64,000 bases of DNA from Monomorium pharaonis (Eukaryota; Arthropoda; Insecta; Hymenoptera; Formicidae), in contig NC_050467.1 of the NCBI RefSeq assembly GCF_013373865.1, positions 29,472,996-29,536,995 on the forward strand, in the 5' to 3' direction. Position numbers and translations under genes: made by a program. This document shows, piece by piece, positions 21,261-32,137 of this stretch; the stretch's first letter is position 1, and the number at the start of each line of letters is the position of its first letter. The notes under the pieces were generated by a model. That model was not told where the DNA came from and ran no database searches. It saw only the letters and a list, made by a program, of their open reading frames with translations.

Positions 21261-21441
21261 GTCTTATACAGCTACGAATTGTGAAAGCATAATTACGTGA
21301 TCACGCTTACAATAACGTATATTATAAAAACTGCTGGGTTTTAAAATCAGAATTCAAACTTTTATTTAAATACTTACTTGTAATAAATTGACAAAAATCT
21401 TGGCAATAATATATCTCAAGTTATATGCAACAAAGTTTATA

Positions 21442-21448
<7 letters not shown>

Positions 21449-21477
<29 letters not shown>
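21449..21477. repeat. (TC)n microsatellite
   Basis: About 14 perfect TC dinucleotides within the hAT, upstream of its transposase. Confidence 0.9.
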
Positions 21478-21480
<3 letters not shown>

Positions 21481-21589
21481 TGTATTCTTTAGGTCTTTAG
21501 GACGAAGACTGTATTGAGAGTGACTGAGAGGAAATGGAAACAAACACGATGGGTGCTTTCCCTTTTTCCCAGCAACAGAACACATGTGG

Positions 21590-21709
21590 TCTGTTCTTTT
21601 TCGGTGCACTGCTGCACTGGTGCAGTAAGTTAGAATGAGAAAAAAAATTATTTATCTTACTTTAACTTGTTGCACCAATGTAGCAGTGCAGCTAAAAAGA
21701 ACAGGCCTA
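21590..21709. repeat. 120-bp palindromic MITE, complete copy 2
   Basis: CTGTTCTTTTTCGGTGCACT at the left pairs with AGCTAAAAAGAACAGGCCT at the right, and GCAGTAAGTTAGAATGAG runs toward the loop, as in the copy at 9771-9890. It lies inside the hAT element, so it inserted later, or the hAT carried it. Confidence 0.75.
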
Positions 21710-21849
21710 TGGTTTGTTCTTTTTCGCTACACTTCTGAAATTTCCCTACATTTCTCTACAAAAAAAAATTCTCCACGCTTTCTCAACGCCACTTAAAATT
21801 TCCCTACAAATAGAGAAATTTCTCTACGTCTGGTAACCCTGCGCCCGGC

Positions 21850-24255
21850 ACAGATTTTTTCATAACGCATAAAGCTAATATTTCATGTGTTGTACGACCA
21901 ACTGGTTGGATGTTTTCGATTGGTAATTTAGAACCATCAAAGAAATTTTCAGTAAAATAATATGCAATAATCTGTTTCCATCTACTGCCGATGCCTGCGA
22001 GCATAATAACTAAAGCATGCGTTGCCAATCTTTCTGAATTAGAAGCAGTTGCATTTGTAAGATTTATACGTCCTAAATAAGTATTATTAGCTGGATTTAA
22101 TATACTGCTACATGTTATCGACATTTCATCTAAAACTAGAACACAATGTTTATCAAGTTTATTTGAGAATTGAGATACTTTAATTTGCAAAAACTTTAAT
22201 ACTTTATGTAGTATTCCGCTATCAAATTTCAAATTTTCAAGTCGTCTGCATAGAGTCTTCAAACATGGTAATGGCAAATCTTTTTGCAATCTTTCATATC
22301 CCGTACTAACGCAAGTAAATTTGTATTTATACGCTTTCTATAAAGTTTCTTCCGACCAACAAGGTACTTTCTTGTAAGAATTACATAAGAGCGATATTTG
22401 ATCTTGATTTAAAATTTTCTTAACAGCGTGCGGCAATTTATTATTTGTATTATTTAATGTATAGACTTTTTGTTTTAATTTTTTAATTTTTTGTTTTGCT
22501 TTGTTGTACCTTGCGGTGCAACAAAATTTTGCCGTACCTTGCGGTGCGACAAATAATCTTATTGGGTTCGTTACTGCCTTAGGGGTAGGAACTCGCGAAA
22601 GGAGGCTTTCGTTGGCAGAGTCCTCGAGTCACCAACACACTTGTTATTAGTAATTAACAAAAGAAGTGTTTATTCTCTTAGTTACAAGACAGTTCTTTAC
22701 ACTTGCGATCGGCGAAGGTGCCGTGTCGTTTTACTCAGAGATGATAAGATACGGCGCGCGGCTCTGAGATAGCGCGCTGTGTATTCGCTGCTCGAGATGC
22801 GTTGACTAAGTTCCGAACTCTAAGTTCGTATGCTAATCTCGCGGGCCGTATGTATCGGCTTGATTGACTATCACCGATCCCGCGGTCCGCTGTTCGGCAG
22901 CGGTTTAAGTAATGCCGCGGATTTGGCATAATAGTGGGGCAATGGACCCTCTGCATGACCATATATGGTCATAACCGCGCGCATCCGGCGCGCGGAAAAT
23001 ATTCGCGAGCTTAGCAGCAATTGCCAAAACGCAAATATGCATTTCCGGTGGCATGATCGTTGCTAAGCTGAACTTCGCTAAATTCCATGCGATGCCCGGT
23101 GCGTTGACCGGGGTGATGGTCGGCCGGCAGCGCACGAGGCATGTTACTTGACACCTCGCGATAAGGAGCCTTCTTTGGCGAGCTATTTTAATTTATTTTT
23201 TATAATTTAATTTTAATATTTTATAATATATTATATTATCGGTTGCGAGTGTTTCGCTCACAACAGCTTGTAATAATTTTTTTTTAGTTTTAAGTTTTAA
23301 TTTTTCTGATTTTTCATAACATTTTAACAACTGCGTAACTTGTAAATTATTTATATTATTATTTTGTTTTAAAGAATCTATTGTATCATTATTAATATCA
23401 ACATCTGTGTTTTCCTCTATATGTAGCTCTATGTTTTCTTCTTCTAAGTTTATTAGTTCCTTTTCTTCATATGTAACATTCTTCTTTTCATTTATTATAG
23501 ATTTATCTCTTTGTAACAAATCTTGTACGTTACTACAACTTGTAGTTTCTGACATATCTATAAAACATAAATATATATTCACAAAATATTGATTTTTTTA
23601 AAAATCTTACAATTTTTTTTTCCATTATTACTTACTAATATTAAATAAAGTTGGTACAGCGTTCCTTTTTAGTTTTTTTAATTTATCCGTCCTATGTTGT
23701 TCCCTGCATCTGATTCAAAATGAGCCTAATACGAATTTTTATAAATCAATAAATAATAACTGATATTAATTACTTACTTTGAAATTTTTTTTTAAATAAA
23801 AATATTATATATTTTTACGTTGAGTTAATTTTATATTATTGATGCTAATAATTGATGTTTATGATTCTTTTAAAATTAATTATTTTTGTTAAATTAAAAA
23901 CAAATCACAAATTTAACTATTATACATATAACAAGGTAAAATCTTTATATTTAGATATATTTATTGTATAGTATTAAAATTATTACACTGTATGTACATT
24001 GTAATAATATTTGTTTTTATGATGTAAAAATATTTATTAATCTCTATAAATTAATAAATATTTCTATAAAATATTAATATATTTTAAGATTTTTTTTAGT
24101 TCGCATAATGTTGAATATTTATTTGGAGTCCAATTCTCTCGTTTCATATTAAGCACCTAAAGGGTACATCTTTCTTCATTTTTCAAAGGAAAACGACACA
24201 TTTTAAAATGTTTTGAAGATGAATTAGAACACCTTGGAGCTGCACACCCGGGCAT
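21850..24255 (-). pseudogene. THAP-domain P-element-like transposase fossil
   Basis: Exon 1 (24255-24100) starts MPGCAAPRCSNSSSKHFKM and ends WTPNKYSTLCE, the THAP zinc-finger pattern; a TAG stands where the conserved Trp is expected. Exon 2 (23726-23636), after an ATTAG acceptor, gives HFESDAG...RNAVPTLFNI, the THAP C-terminus, with a one-base shift, and ends in GTAAGT. Exon 3 starts at 23557 (MSETTSC...), is split by a solo LTR (22502-23265), and resumes with a Lys-rich coiled-coil, an in-frame TAG, and the catalytic-domain stretch HCVLVLDEMSITCS / GRINLTNAT / SRWKQIIAYYFTENFFDGSKL. The hAT target duplication cuts it at 21849. P-type transposases have a THAP, coiled-coil, GTP-binding and RNase-H order, matched here as far as it goes. 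Sequence past DGSKL no longer resembles the family. Confidence 0.75.
22502..23265 (-). mobile_element. Solo LTR inside the P-like transposase
   Basis: On the minus strand it begins TGTTGTGAGCGAAACACTCG and ends GCAAGGTACAACA; GCTT flanks both sides (22498-22501 and 23266-23269), a 4-bp target duplication. Removing it rejoins the transposase frame without a shift (LLQA to KQKIKK). GC-rich in the middle with no coding content. A 23-bp unit (GTACCTTGCGGTGCAACAAA type) is duplicated at its 3' end. Confidence 0.8.
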
Positions 24256-25441
24256 TATTAATTTTTATTGTGTCACTCAAATTTGTCAAAATTGTTTACA
24301 ATTTGACTAAGAAGGTTACAGTAAGTTAGATAATATATATCATTATCATGACTTATTAATTAAATTATTTATTTATTTATTTAAATATACATATATAATA
24401 TTGTTAAATATGTACAAAATATAATGCTGAATAGTATATTGGCTGTTTAAACATTTGATCTAAATTATTATTTCTTTTTACAAATATTATGTTTAAAATT
24501 CGCGGTTCTTTGGCCGTTACATATGGCGAATGGAGGCAACCAATAAAAAATTGTCATCACATTGTCCTAACTCTTCTTAAAGGAACTCTAGATCAAATCT
24601 GACGAGCGCGCCCGCGTAAACAACACGGTTGCTAAGGAGGACGCTGCGCAGCTGAGAGTCGAAATGCACCGAGCGTCCAGCGCGATCGTAACACTATATA
24701 AAAATTGTGATATTAATGTTTTACTGTAATAGAAATATCGTTAGATAAGTAGAGATATATTAAAGAACATATATATTGAAAGATGATAAGATAAATTATA
24801 GAGTCATATCATAAATTGCCATTATGCAAGTCTTATACAAGTGTCGCGGTCCTTGTTTAGATCCGAACCAAGTGTACGCCACCGTTAGACTATCCTTTAT
24901 CACTTCTTTGAAGGATAGATTGATTGCTTCCTTTATGATGAATCCTCTTATATTCAAGATATTCCACCTATGTTGCAACAATCGTCTTATAACTAAGAAA
25001 ATACATGTACGGGGATAAGTCAATAGTTTGTGTACTCGATTAAAAAATTTATTACCGTATAATATTTTAACACTTATAAGCAGATTATTTTTTTATGAGT
25101 AAAAAATTAGATAAAAGTTTTTCTCTCTAAAAACATTATTAAATTTGTGAAACATTAAATCGGGTGTTACGTTCTGGGGGGAAACTGTTCGGGGGCCAAG
25201 CGGGAGCCGTAGCTCCCCCAGGAGCGTAGCTTGGACTGGTTTCTTTGGGAGGGGAATCTTGTGAGAGAGGAAAAAAGAATTGGGCAAGAAAGAACAAATG
25301 TGGATATACGAAAATATGTATACATATTTTTTTTTGTATATATTCTATATAATATTATATCCCATAAAAAAACCTTAAAAAGGTAAAAAAGATACGCCAA
25401 ATACATAAACGCGTGCTTTCCAAAATAAATTTGAGATCAAT
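24256..25441. other. Spacer with a promoter-like GC patch
   Basis: Mostly AT-rich. Around 24590-24700 lies a CpG patch with CCCGCGTAAACAACACGG and CTGCGCAGCTG, which resembles a promoter, possibly of the P-like gene or of the small frame at 25.0 kb. A second GC patch at 25165-25260 shows nothing I can name. Confidence 0.25.
24796..25023 (-). pseudogene. Small protein fragment, possibly DUF4806-like
   Basis: A 75-codon frame whose second half reads SFKEVIKDSLTVAYTWFG followed by a short loop and LYKTCIMAIYD. The W-x-G after a helical segment and the spacing resemble the C-terminal part of DUF4806 domains found in insect transposon-associated proteins. It lacks the upstream part and has no obvious promoter or splice partner. 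The assignment is weak. Confidence 0.2.
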
Positions 25442-25923
25442 ACTGTTAGCCAAGTATATTTTAAAAGACTTAAAGAAATTTATTAAATATCTATTAAAAA
25501 ATTGCTTAAACGGGCTTGATGATTAAATGATTAAAATTAACCAACAGGATTATAGTGAAGCAAAAACTTGGCGTGCCCGACTCGTATTTTTCTGAATTTC
25601 CAAGGCTCTATATTATTAATATTGATAAATATATATATAAGAATGCAATTAATGTGACTCGGATATTGCTTTACTATCTGTCATCAGTTTCTGCTTTATT
25701 ATATGTTATCACTAATATTCTCATTTTTCAAATAATTTTTAAATAGAACCATTTTTGGTAATTATTCACCTATACGGAGCCACCCCCGATTTCAATGTCC
25801 TTCACATATATTATCAGGGACATGACCCTGAGTAACTTTTCCTTATAACTTAATCGTCGGTCATTGTTCGTTAAAAAGTTATTAACAAAAGAAGTTTGAA
25901 AAATATCCGTGTAAAATGGAACA

Positions 25924-25930
25924 ACATACA

Positions 25931-25961
<31 letters not shown>

Positions 25962-25990
25962 GCGCACACGTACACACACGCACACATACA
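25924..25990. repeat. (CA)n(CG)n microsatellite
   Basis: An AC run grades into a CG run of 20 bases or more and back into AC. Alternating purine-pyrimidine of this kind can adopt Z-DNA. It borders the foldback element. Confidence 0.85.
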
Positions 25991-26661
25991 CAAAATCAAA
26001 ACAATGTGAATTGTAGTTAACCCTACAGTAACCATGCGTTTAATAAAATTTCCACACAAAATTTGGTGTGGAAAGAGAATGTATTTTCAGAAAACGCGTG
26101 GGCGGGAGAGGGGCGAAGCACCCCCACCCCGTAATTTTTCCTAACTCTAACCCACCAATTTTACGTCACTATTTACTTAATGTGAAAACATTACAAACGA
26201 CTAGCATGGAAAGTCGCAAACCCATGTGGTACAGTATAAGCGTGGACGTTTACTTTACGTTCAAGTTTTTTAATATTACAGTAAAAGTGCCGAATGGGTT
26301 TGGTTCGTGTAGAAAGTCAATGAAAGGACAAAAACCAAGTAAAATTCAAGTTCAAGCTGAGCTTGAATATTCAATTTTTCAATTTTATTTGATTAAACGA
26401 TATCCACGCTTATACTGTACCACATGAGTTTGCGACTTTCCACATTGTTCGTTTCCAATGTTTTCACATTAAGTAAATAGCGGCGTAAAATTGGTGGGTT
26501 AGAGTTAGGAAAAATTACGAGCTCCGCCCCTCCCCCGCCCACGCGTTTTCTGAGAATACATTTTCTTTCCACACCAAATTTTGTGTGGAAATTTTGTGAA
26601 ACGCATGGTTACTGCAGGGTTAACTACAATTCACAGACAATGTTTTGATTTTGTGTGTATG
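25981..26661. repeat. Foldback element inside the Merlin element
   Basis: Left and right arms of about 240 bp are inverted copies: GAATTGTAGTTAACCCT / AGGGTTAACTACAATTC, CCACACAAAATTTGGTGTGG, GAAAACGCGTGGGCGGG and GTCGCAAACYCATGTGGTAC all recur in reverse. The spacer is about 150 bp. The ORF across it is an artefact of the repeat. Its ends merge into CA/GT microsatellites, so exact borders and a target duplication cannot be set. Confidence 0.75.
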
Positions 26662-26772
26662 TATGTATGTGTGTATGTGTGTGTATGTGTTTGTTTTTCA
26701 AATTTTTTCGAGAAAGACGAATCGGTATAGCACAGATTGTGATATTGTTAACAGTGTTAAGAGTATTCCAAA

Positions 26773-27763
26773 ATGAAATATTACGAATTTCTTGCTTTAA
26801 CTACGAAGTACGATGAATTGTTACAATATTTATGTGCAAAAAATGTTATTCGTACAAAAGTAAAATGTCCGCGCTGTAAAAATATAATAGAATTAAAGAT
26901 TCAGCAAGAACTTATTATTCATTGTACGCAACACTATTATAAGCAAGTACAAAAACAAAAACGTAAACGACTAACATGTAATTTTAAAATAAGTGCTTTG
27001 AATGGAACATGGTTTTCACAAGGACTTCTAAGCATTGATGTTATTTGTCGGCTAATTTGTTATGGAATGATGATGAATAGTCCTCGACAAGTATTTCTTC
27101 AAAAAGAACTTAATATTTCATCACAAACAGCAGTTGACTGGACTAACTTTTGTCGAGAAGTAATTAATTAATTTATATAATTGAATGATTTTTATAAATA
27201 TTTTTACATATAAACCAAAATATTTATATATAAAAACACGATGTTTAATTAATTTGGTATTTTAGCTCATGAATCAATGGTTAATGCGTAAAGAAGATCA
27301 AATTGGTGGAAACGGAATTGTTGTTGAGATCGATGAAGCGAAGTTTGGACGTCGAAAATACAATCGCGGTCTTCTAATTACGGGACAATGGCTTTTTGTT
27401 GGTATAGAACGTCATACGAAAAAGATGTTTGTCGTACCAATTCCATCTCGCAAAGCAGAAGTTCTACTGCCGTTAATTAGAAAACACATTGCTCCTGGAT
27501 CAATAATTTATAGTGATTGCTGGAAAGCGTATGATCAAATAGATAAAAACTTCTATGAACACGGTACAATGAATCATTCAAGAAATTTTATTGATCCAGA
27601 TACGGGCAATCACACGCAAAATATTGAACGACTATGAAGAGAAATACGTGCAATTATTCCTCGATATGGCCGTAAAGAATATCATTTTAATCATTACTTG
27701 GCAGAATTTGTATTTAAAAAAAAATTTAATTATGATGATCGATTAGATGCTTTTTTGAAATAA
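26773..27763 (+). pseudogene. Merlin transposase, one nonsense mutation
   Basis: Exon 1 (26773-27159, 129 codons) has an N-terminal zinc ribbon (C32-P-R-C35, C51). A 106-bp intron (27160-27265, GTAATT...TTTTAG) is followed by exon 2 (27266-27763) in the same frame. Exon 2 shows the IS1016/ISXO2-type DDE core: VEIDEAKFG with D152, IYSDCWKAY with D213, and HTQNIERL with E250. At codon 253, where the family has Trp in E-R-L-W, the codon is TGA (27635-27637), and the frame then stays open to TAA at 27763. This single change is the only lesion I see in about 294 codons. The enzyme cuts the element from the donor DNA in the nucleus. Expression of a truncated form is possible but would lack the C-terminus. 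Confidence 0.88.
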
Positions 27764-28523
27764 TGGCTACTACGTATCCCATAAATGAAAATATAAATGA
27801 ATAAATATAAATTAATAAATTTAGTATTGTTCTTATATTCATTTCTTGTCTATTAAAATATTATAATCAAAATTTTAACATCAAAAATTACATATAATTC
27901 GTGTAAACATTCCGTGTTAATAACTTTTTAATAAATGCCGAGCGCGGCCTAAAATCTTTACAACATTACTCAGAATGATGACCTTGATAACAGAACTTTC
28001 GGCCTCCCTCTCCCGCACCTACCCATGTGTATGTATTGTTTTATTCTACATAGATATTTTTCAAACTTCTTTTGTTAATAACTTTTTAACGAACAATGAC
28101 CGACGATTAAGTTATAAGGAAAAGTTACTCAGGGTCATGTCCCTGATAACATATGTGAAGGACATTGAAATCGGGGGTGGCTCCGTGAATAATTACCCCA
28201 TTTTTGAATGCGTTTATATACTTGACATATTTTTTTTAACTTTGTGAAGTTTATTATAAGTTATTATTTTTTTATTATTTTATTCATACAAATAATTTTT
28301 ATATTGTATAACATTGATGGGTCATTTTAAGTCGGGCGTTTTAAGCCGGGCACGCCAAGTTTCTGTTTCACTATAATCCCGTTGGTTAATTTTAATCATT
28401 TAATCATCAAGCCCGTTTAAGCAATTTTTTAATAGATATTTAATAAATTTCTTTAAGTCTTTTAAAATATACTTGGCTAACAGTTTGGCGATCATACAGC
28501 CACCAAATAGCAGAAATAGGCCG

Positions 28524-28834
28524 TGTAAAATAAATAAAAATTTTGGAACAAATGCGAGAGATAAAGTAAGATAAGAACGCGGGCGAGAAAAATATTTACA
28601 GAGAGAGAAGGCTACAGCTTTGTCAGAGGATTTAACGAGAGCGGAGAGACAGTTGAGTTTGAGTCAAGCTAAGACACAGAGCGGACGAAAATACAGACAT
28701 TATAACGCGAATAAAGACTTTATCCGAAACTCAACGTCGATTTCATATAACAATACATTTCTTTCGTCCGCCGAGATCCGAGATCCTACGACTCCGTTCC
28801 GCTGCACACACACACTCACACGCTATACACTAAA
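28524..28834 (+). repeat. 5' LTR of the CsRn1-like gypsy (approximate)
   Basis: The stretch before the primer site contains an AATAAA signal at about 28711 and ends in CTATACACTAAAG. The left border is placed at TGTAAAATAAATAA only because LTRs start with TG. No 3' mate exists in the window. Confidence 0.4.
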
Positions 28835-28835
28835 G

Positions 28836-28853
28836 TGGTGACCCCGACGTGAT
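28836..28853 (+). other. Primer-binding site, tRNA-Trp type
   Basis: TGGTGACCCCGACGTGAT follows the presumed LTR. This is the primer site I associate with CsRn1-clade gypsy elements, which use tryptophan tRNA. Confidence 0.6.
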
Positions 28854-29049
28854 CGCGCGTTAAGACATTAATTAACATTAATTTTCCTCCTCGCGATTTC
28901 TTAACGGAACAGTGGACTGAAGTGAGTGAAATAGTGAGATGCCGTTGGCACGCGACGAAGACGCCTTAATCCGGCCATTTGAGCCGCAGCGGGTCCCTCT
29001 GGCACAGGCGGCGGCCGGATAGCTACAGACGATACCCGGTGGTGCAGAT

Positions 29050-29898
29050 GTGAGCTGCGTAGGCATGCGGATGCCAGAGTTTACTCCAAATGATCCAGAA
29101 CTCTGGTTCAACATACTGGATCGGAGTTTTCACGCGGCCGGAATAACTATCGACGCGACAAAATTCGGATATGCCTTCACCGCGTTGGGCCCGAATTTCA
29201 TGGCTGAAGTGCGCGACGTTATAATGAGTCCCCCGTCGGAAGGCGCGTACAAGACTCTTAAAACATAGTTAATTAAACAGTTGAGCCTGTCGCAGGAGCA
29301 TAAAACGCGCTGGAGTTTGCTGGAGCACGAGGAAATAGGAGACCGAAAACCGTCGCAATTTTTACGGCACCTCCGGAGTCTCGCGGGCGCTGCGATTGGT
29401 GATAGCGTTTTGAAAACGGTGTGGCTGAGTCGATTGCCAAACTTTCTGCAGCCGCACTTAGCGGCTCGCGCGAACGACACCCTCGACCAACTTGCGGACA
29501 TCGCGGACGCGATCGCGGGGGCCGTGCGTGCCCCGACGATGCAGGTTGCCGTGGCTGCCGCGCCTCCAGAGCCTCGGAGCAGAGACGCGGATGGAGCAGA
29601 TTCGTTCGAAATGAAAATCAATCTACAGATGGCTCAGCTGCGATTACTAATGCAGCAAGAAATGGCGGAACAAATGGCGACCCTCCAAAAATCCATAGAG
29701 GCCATCGGACGGCCGGAGCGAGGCCGCGGTGAGTTTCGAGATCGCGGCGAATTTCGAGGCCGCGGACGCTCGCGTTCGCGCTCGCGAGGATGCGGGCATG
29801 CCAGCAACGGGTTGTGCCACTGGCGATTTGGGCCGGACGCAAAGCGCTGTGAGCCGCCGTGTTCGTCGTCGCGGGGAAATGCAACGGCGCATCAGTAG
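29050..29898 (+). pseudogene. Gag of CsRn1-like gypsy, broken
   Basis: Frame 29050-29268 has RMPEFTPNDPELWFNILD and an AGIT..TKF.Y motif, the start of a DUF7041-type gag common in arthropod gypsy elements. An in-frame TAG (29266-29268) stands where the family reads through. The same frame continues 29281-29898 with LLEHEEIGDRKPSQFLRHLR and ends in an Arg/Gly-rich tail that overlaps the start of pol in another frame. Gag packages the element RNA. One nonsense mutation and the truncated partner make it non-functional. Confidence 0.75.
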
Positions 29899-32137
29899 AG
29901 GTGACCGCTGATGAGAGCCTGGCAGCGCGTCGCCTGTTTGTCACGGACCGGAACACCAGGGTCAGTTTTTTGATCGATACCGGCGCGGACTTGTGCGTGT
30001 ACTCTCGACGAATGGTGCGTGGTTCGCGACCGAGATCGACATACGAATTTACCGCCGCGAACGGAACGCCGATCTGCACGTACGGAACGGAGACATTAAC
30101 TTTAAATTTCGGACTAAGACGAGATTTTACATGGAGATTCGTTGTAGCTGAAGTATCACGGCCGATAATAGGAGCGGATTTTTTATCTTTTTACGGACTA
30201 CTGGTCGATTTGCGAAATAGTCGGCTAGTGAACGGAATGACAAGTCTCGCGACGCCTGGTAAGAGTTTGCAATATTCTACGTCAAGCATCAAAACGGTAT
30301 CCGGGGCTACCAATTATCACGAACTTTTGACGCAGTACCCCGATTTGACGAGACCGGAAGGCCGGCCGAGCGAGATACGACACGACACGACATTATATAA
30401 AAACGACACCGGGACCACCCGTAGTATGTTGACCACGGAGACTTGCTCCGGAGCGTCTGGCGGCGGCAAAACAAAAGTTCCAAAAATTAATTGAATTCGA
30501 TGTAACGCGACCTTCAAAAAGTAATTGGTCCTCCCCCTTGCATTTGGCGCCAAAAAAGGGAGAAGAGTGGAGACCGTGCGGTGATTATCGCGCGTTGGCC
30601 GAACAATCCCGGACCGTTATCCCGTGTGACATATACAGGACTTTACTCAGGCGTTACAAGGTCGAAAAATATTCACAACGATAGACTTAGTGCGCGCGTA
30701 TCATCAAATTCCGGTCGCGGAGGAAGATATACATAAGACCGCAATAACGACACCGTTCGGGATGTTCGAATTCCCTTTTATGTCGTTCGGCCTTCGTAAC
30801 GCGGCGCAAACATTTCAACGGTTCATCGACGAGGTTTTGCAAGGACTCGATTTTTGTTTTGCGTACATTGACGACATTTTGGTCGCGTCTACAACAGAGG
30901 ACGAACATTATGATAATCTGAGAACGTTATTCGAACGATTAAAACAATACGGCGTGATGGTGAATCCCGCGAAATGACATTTGGACGACCGGAAGTACAG
31001 TTTCTAGGTTACCTGGTGTCGGAAGAAGGAATCCGGCCCCTGCCGGAACGAGTGCGCGCGATAGAAGAGTTTCCGATGCCGAAAACAGCAAAGGAGTTAC
31101 GTCGGTACTTGGGCATGGTGAATTTCTATAGAAGATTCGTGCCCGGGTCCACAGAAATCCAGGCACCGTTAAACGAGCTTCTTCGGGACAACAAAAAAAG
31201 CAAAGACTCGGTACAGTGGGACGCGCGGACACAGGAGGCTTTCGAAAAGTCTAAAGAAAGCATCGCGCAAGCAACGTTGCTGGCACACCCCAGGTTAAAC
31301 GCAGAGCTAGCAGTATTCGCGGACGCGAATACGGAACATAGCGTGGGGCCGCGCTGCAACAGCGAAGCAAAAACGGATGGAAATCCTTCGGATTTTTCTC
31401 GAAAAAATTGAGTCCGGCCGAGATCAAGTCTAGTGCATTTGATCGCGAATTATTAGCAGTATATCAAGCGGTAAAATATTTCAAATACATGCTTGAGGCG
31501 CGCACATTCACAATTTATACGGACCATAAATCGTTGACGTTTGCCTTTAAACAGAAATCCGACAAGTGCTCGCCGCGACAATTTCGTTACCTCGATTTAA
31601 TCGGACAGTATACGACAGACATTCGGCATATTCCGGGAGCGGAAAATATAGTGGCGGATGCATTTTCGCGGATCGACAAGGTGCGTACGCCGATGAACTA
31701 CGAGGAATTGAGCAAAGCACAGCAATCGGACGAGGAACTACAAAGATTTCGACAGCAAAACTCCGGTTTAAAACTCGAAAGAATAAAGATACCAGGAACA
31801 AGAGTGGACGTGTGGTGTGACACGTCAACGCCGCGACCTTTTCTGACGGAGCCATTCCGGAGGAGAGCGTTTCATACGGTTCATGACCTGGCACATCCAG
31901 GGATAAAAGCAACGGTCGGAAGCATGTCGCAGAGATATGTCTGGCCATCAATAAAAAAAGATTGCAGAAATTGGGCCCGTAAATGCATGCCATGCCAGCA
32001 AACAAAAGTCACGAGACACGTGGCAGCGCCGCTGAAAGGATTTGACACGCCGTCGCGGCGATTCAAATACGTACATATAGACATAGTCATATTGCCGATG
32101 TCGGAAGGCAAAAGATATTGCTTGATGTGTGTGACCA
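29859..32137 (+). pseudogene. Pol of CsRn1-like gypsy, frameshifted and 3'-truncated
   Basis: Protease appears first (VSFLIDTGADLCVYSRRMV, about 29.96 kb) with PIIGADFL downstream. Reverse transcriptase follows in shifting frames with [29 protein letters not shown] and the catalytic AYIDDIL (about 30.87 kb), then NFYRRFVPG. RNase H is recognisable (SAFDRELLAVYQAVKYF, IYTDHKSLTFAFK), and the integrase HHCC region (HDLAHPGIKA, CMPCQQTK) ends in VHIDIVILPMSEGKRYC with the first catalytic Asp. After about 32137 the reading departs abruptly, so two integrase catalytic residues and the 3' LTR are gone. Several frameshifts and a stop at 30977 confirm long inactivity. Confidence 0.85.

Larger units (their letters stand above)
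13025..21841 (-). mobile_element. hAT DNA transposon with nested insertions
   Basis: Termini are CAGGGTTACCAGATG at the left and the complement of CAGGGTTACCAGACG at the right, flanked by a perfect 8-bp target duplication CGCCCGGC (13017-13024 and 21842-21849). Termini starting CAGGG and an 8-bp duplication are hallmarks of hAT elements. The transposase pseudogene lies on the minus strand at 19.3-21.3 kb. Without the gypsy element (13549-19262) the hAT is about 3.1 kb and also carries a 120-bp MITE. Its landing site is 33 bp upstream of the candidate gene's ATG and at the end of the P-like fossil. Confidence 0.88.
25757..28197 (+). mobile_element. Complete Merlin transposon, 2441 bp
   Basis: Perfect tips GGTAATTATTCAC / GTGAATAATTACC open terminal inverted repeats of roughly 170 bp. 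CCATTTTT flanks both ends (25749-25756 and 28198-28205), an exact 8-bp target duplication as expected for Merlin. The single transposase gene is on the plus strand at 26.8-27.8 kb. The left part contains a (CA)n/(CG)n tract and a 680-bp palindrome that look like later additions. The element sits inside the loop of the outer MITE. Confidence 0.88.
25442..28484. mobile_element. Outer MITE split by a Merlin element
   Basis: Inverted termini of about 140 bp: ACTGTTAGCCAAGTAT at the left and ATACTTGGCTAACAGT at the right, continuing inward through the GATGATTAAATGATTAAAATT and GGCGTGCCCG blocks. Without the Merlin element and its 8-bp duplication the MITE is about 594 bp and non-coding. No clear target duplication flanks it (TA on the left, TT on the right), so a Tc1/mariner-type origin is only a guess. 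Confidence 0.7.

Noticed and set aside
25770..26059. Possible Cys/Val/Ala-rich membrane peptide
   Set aside because: Encoded entirely by the CA/CG microsatellite.
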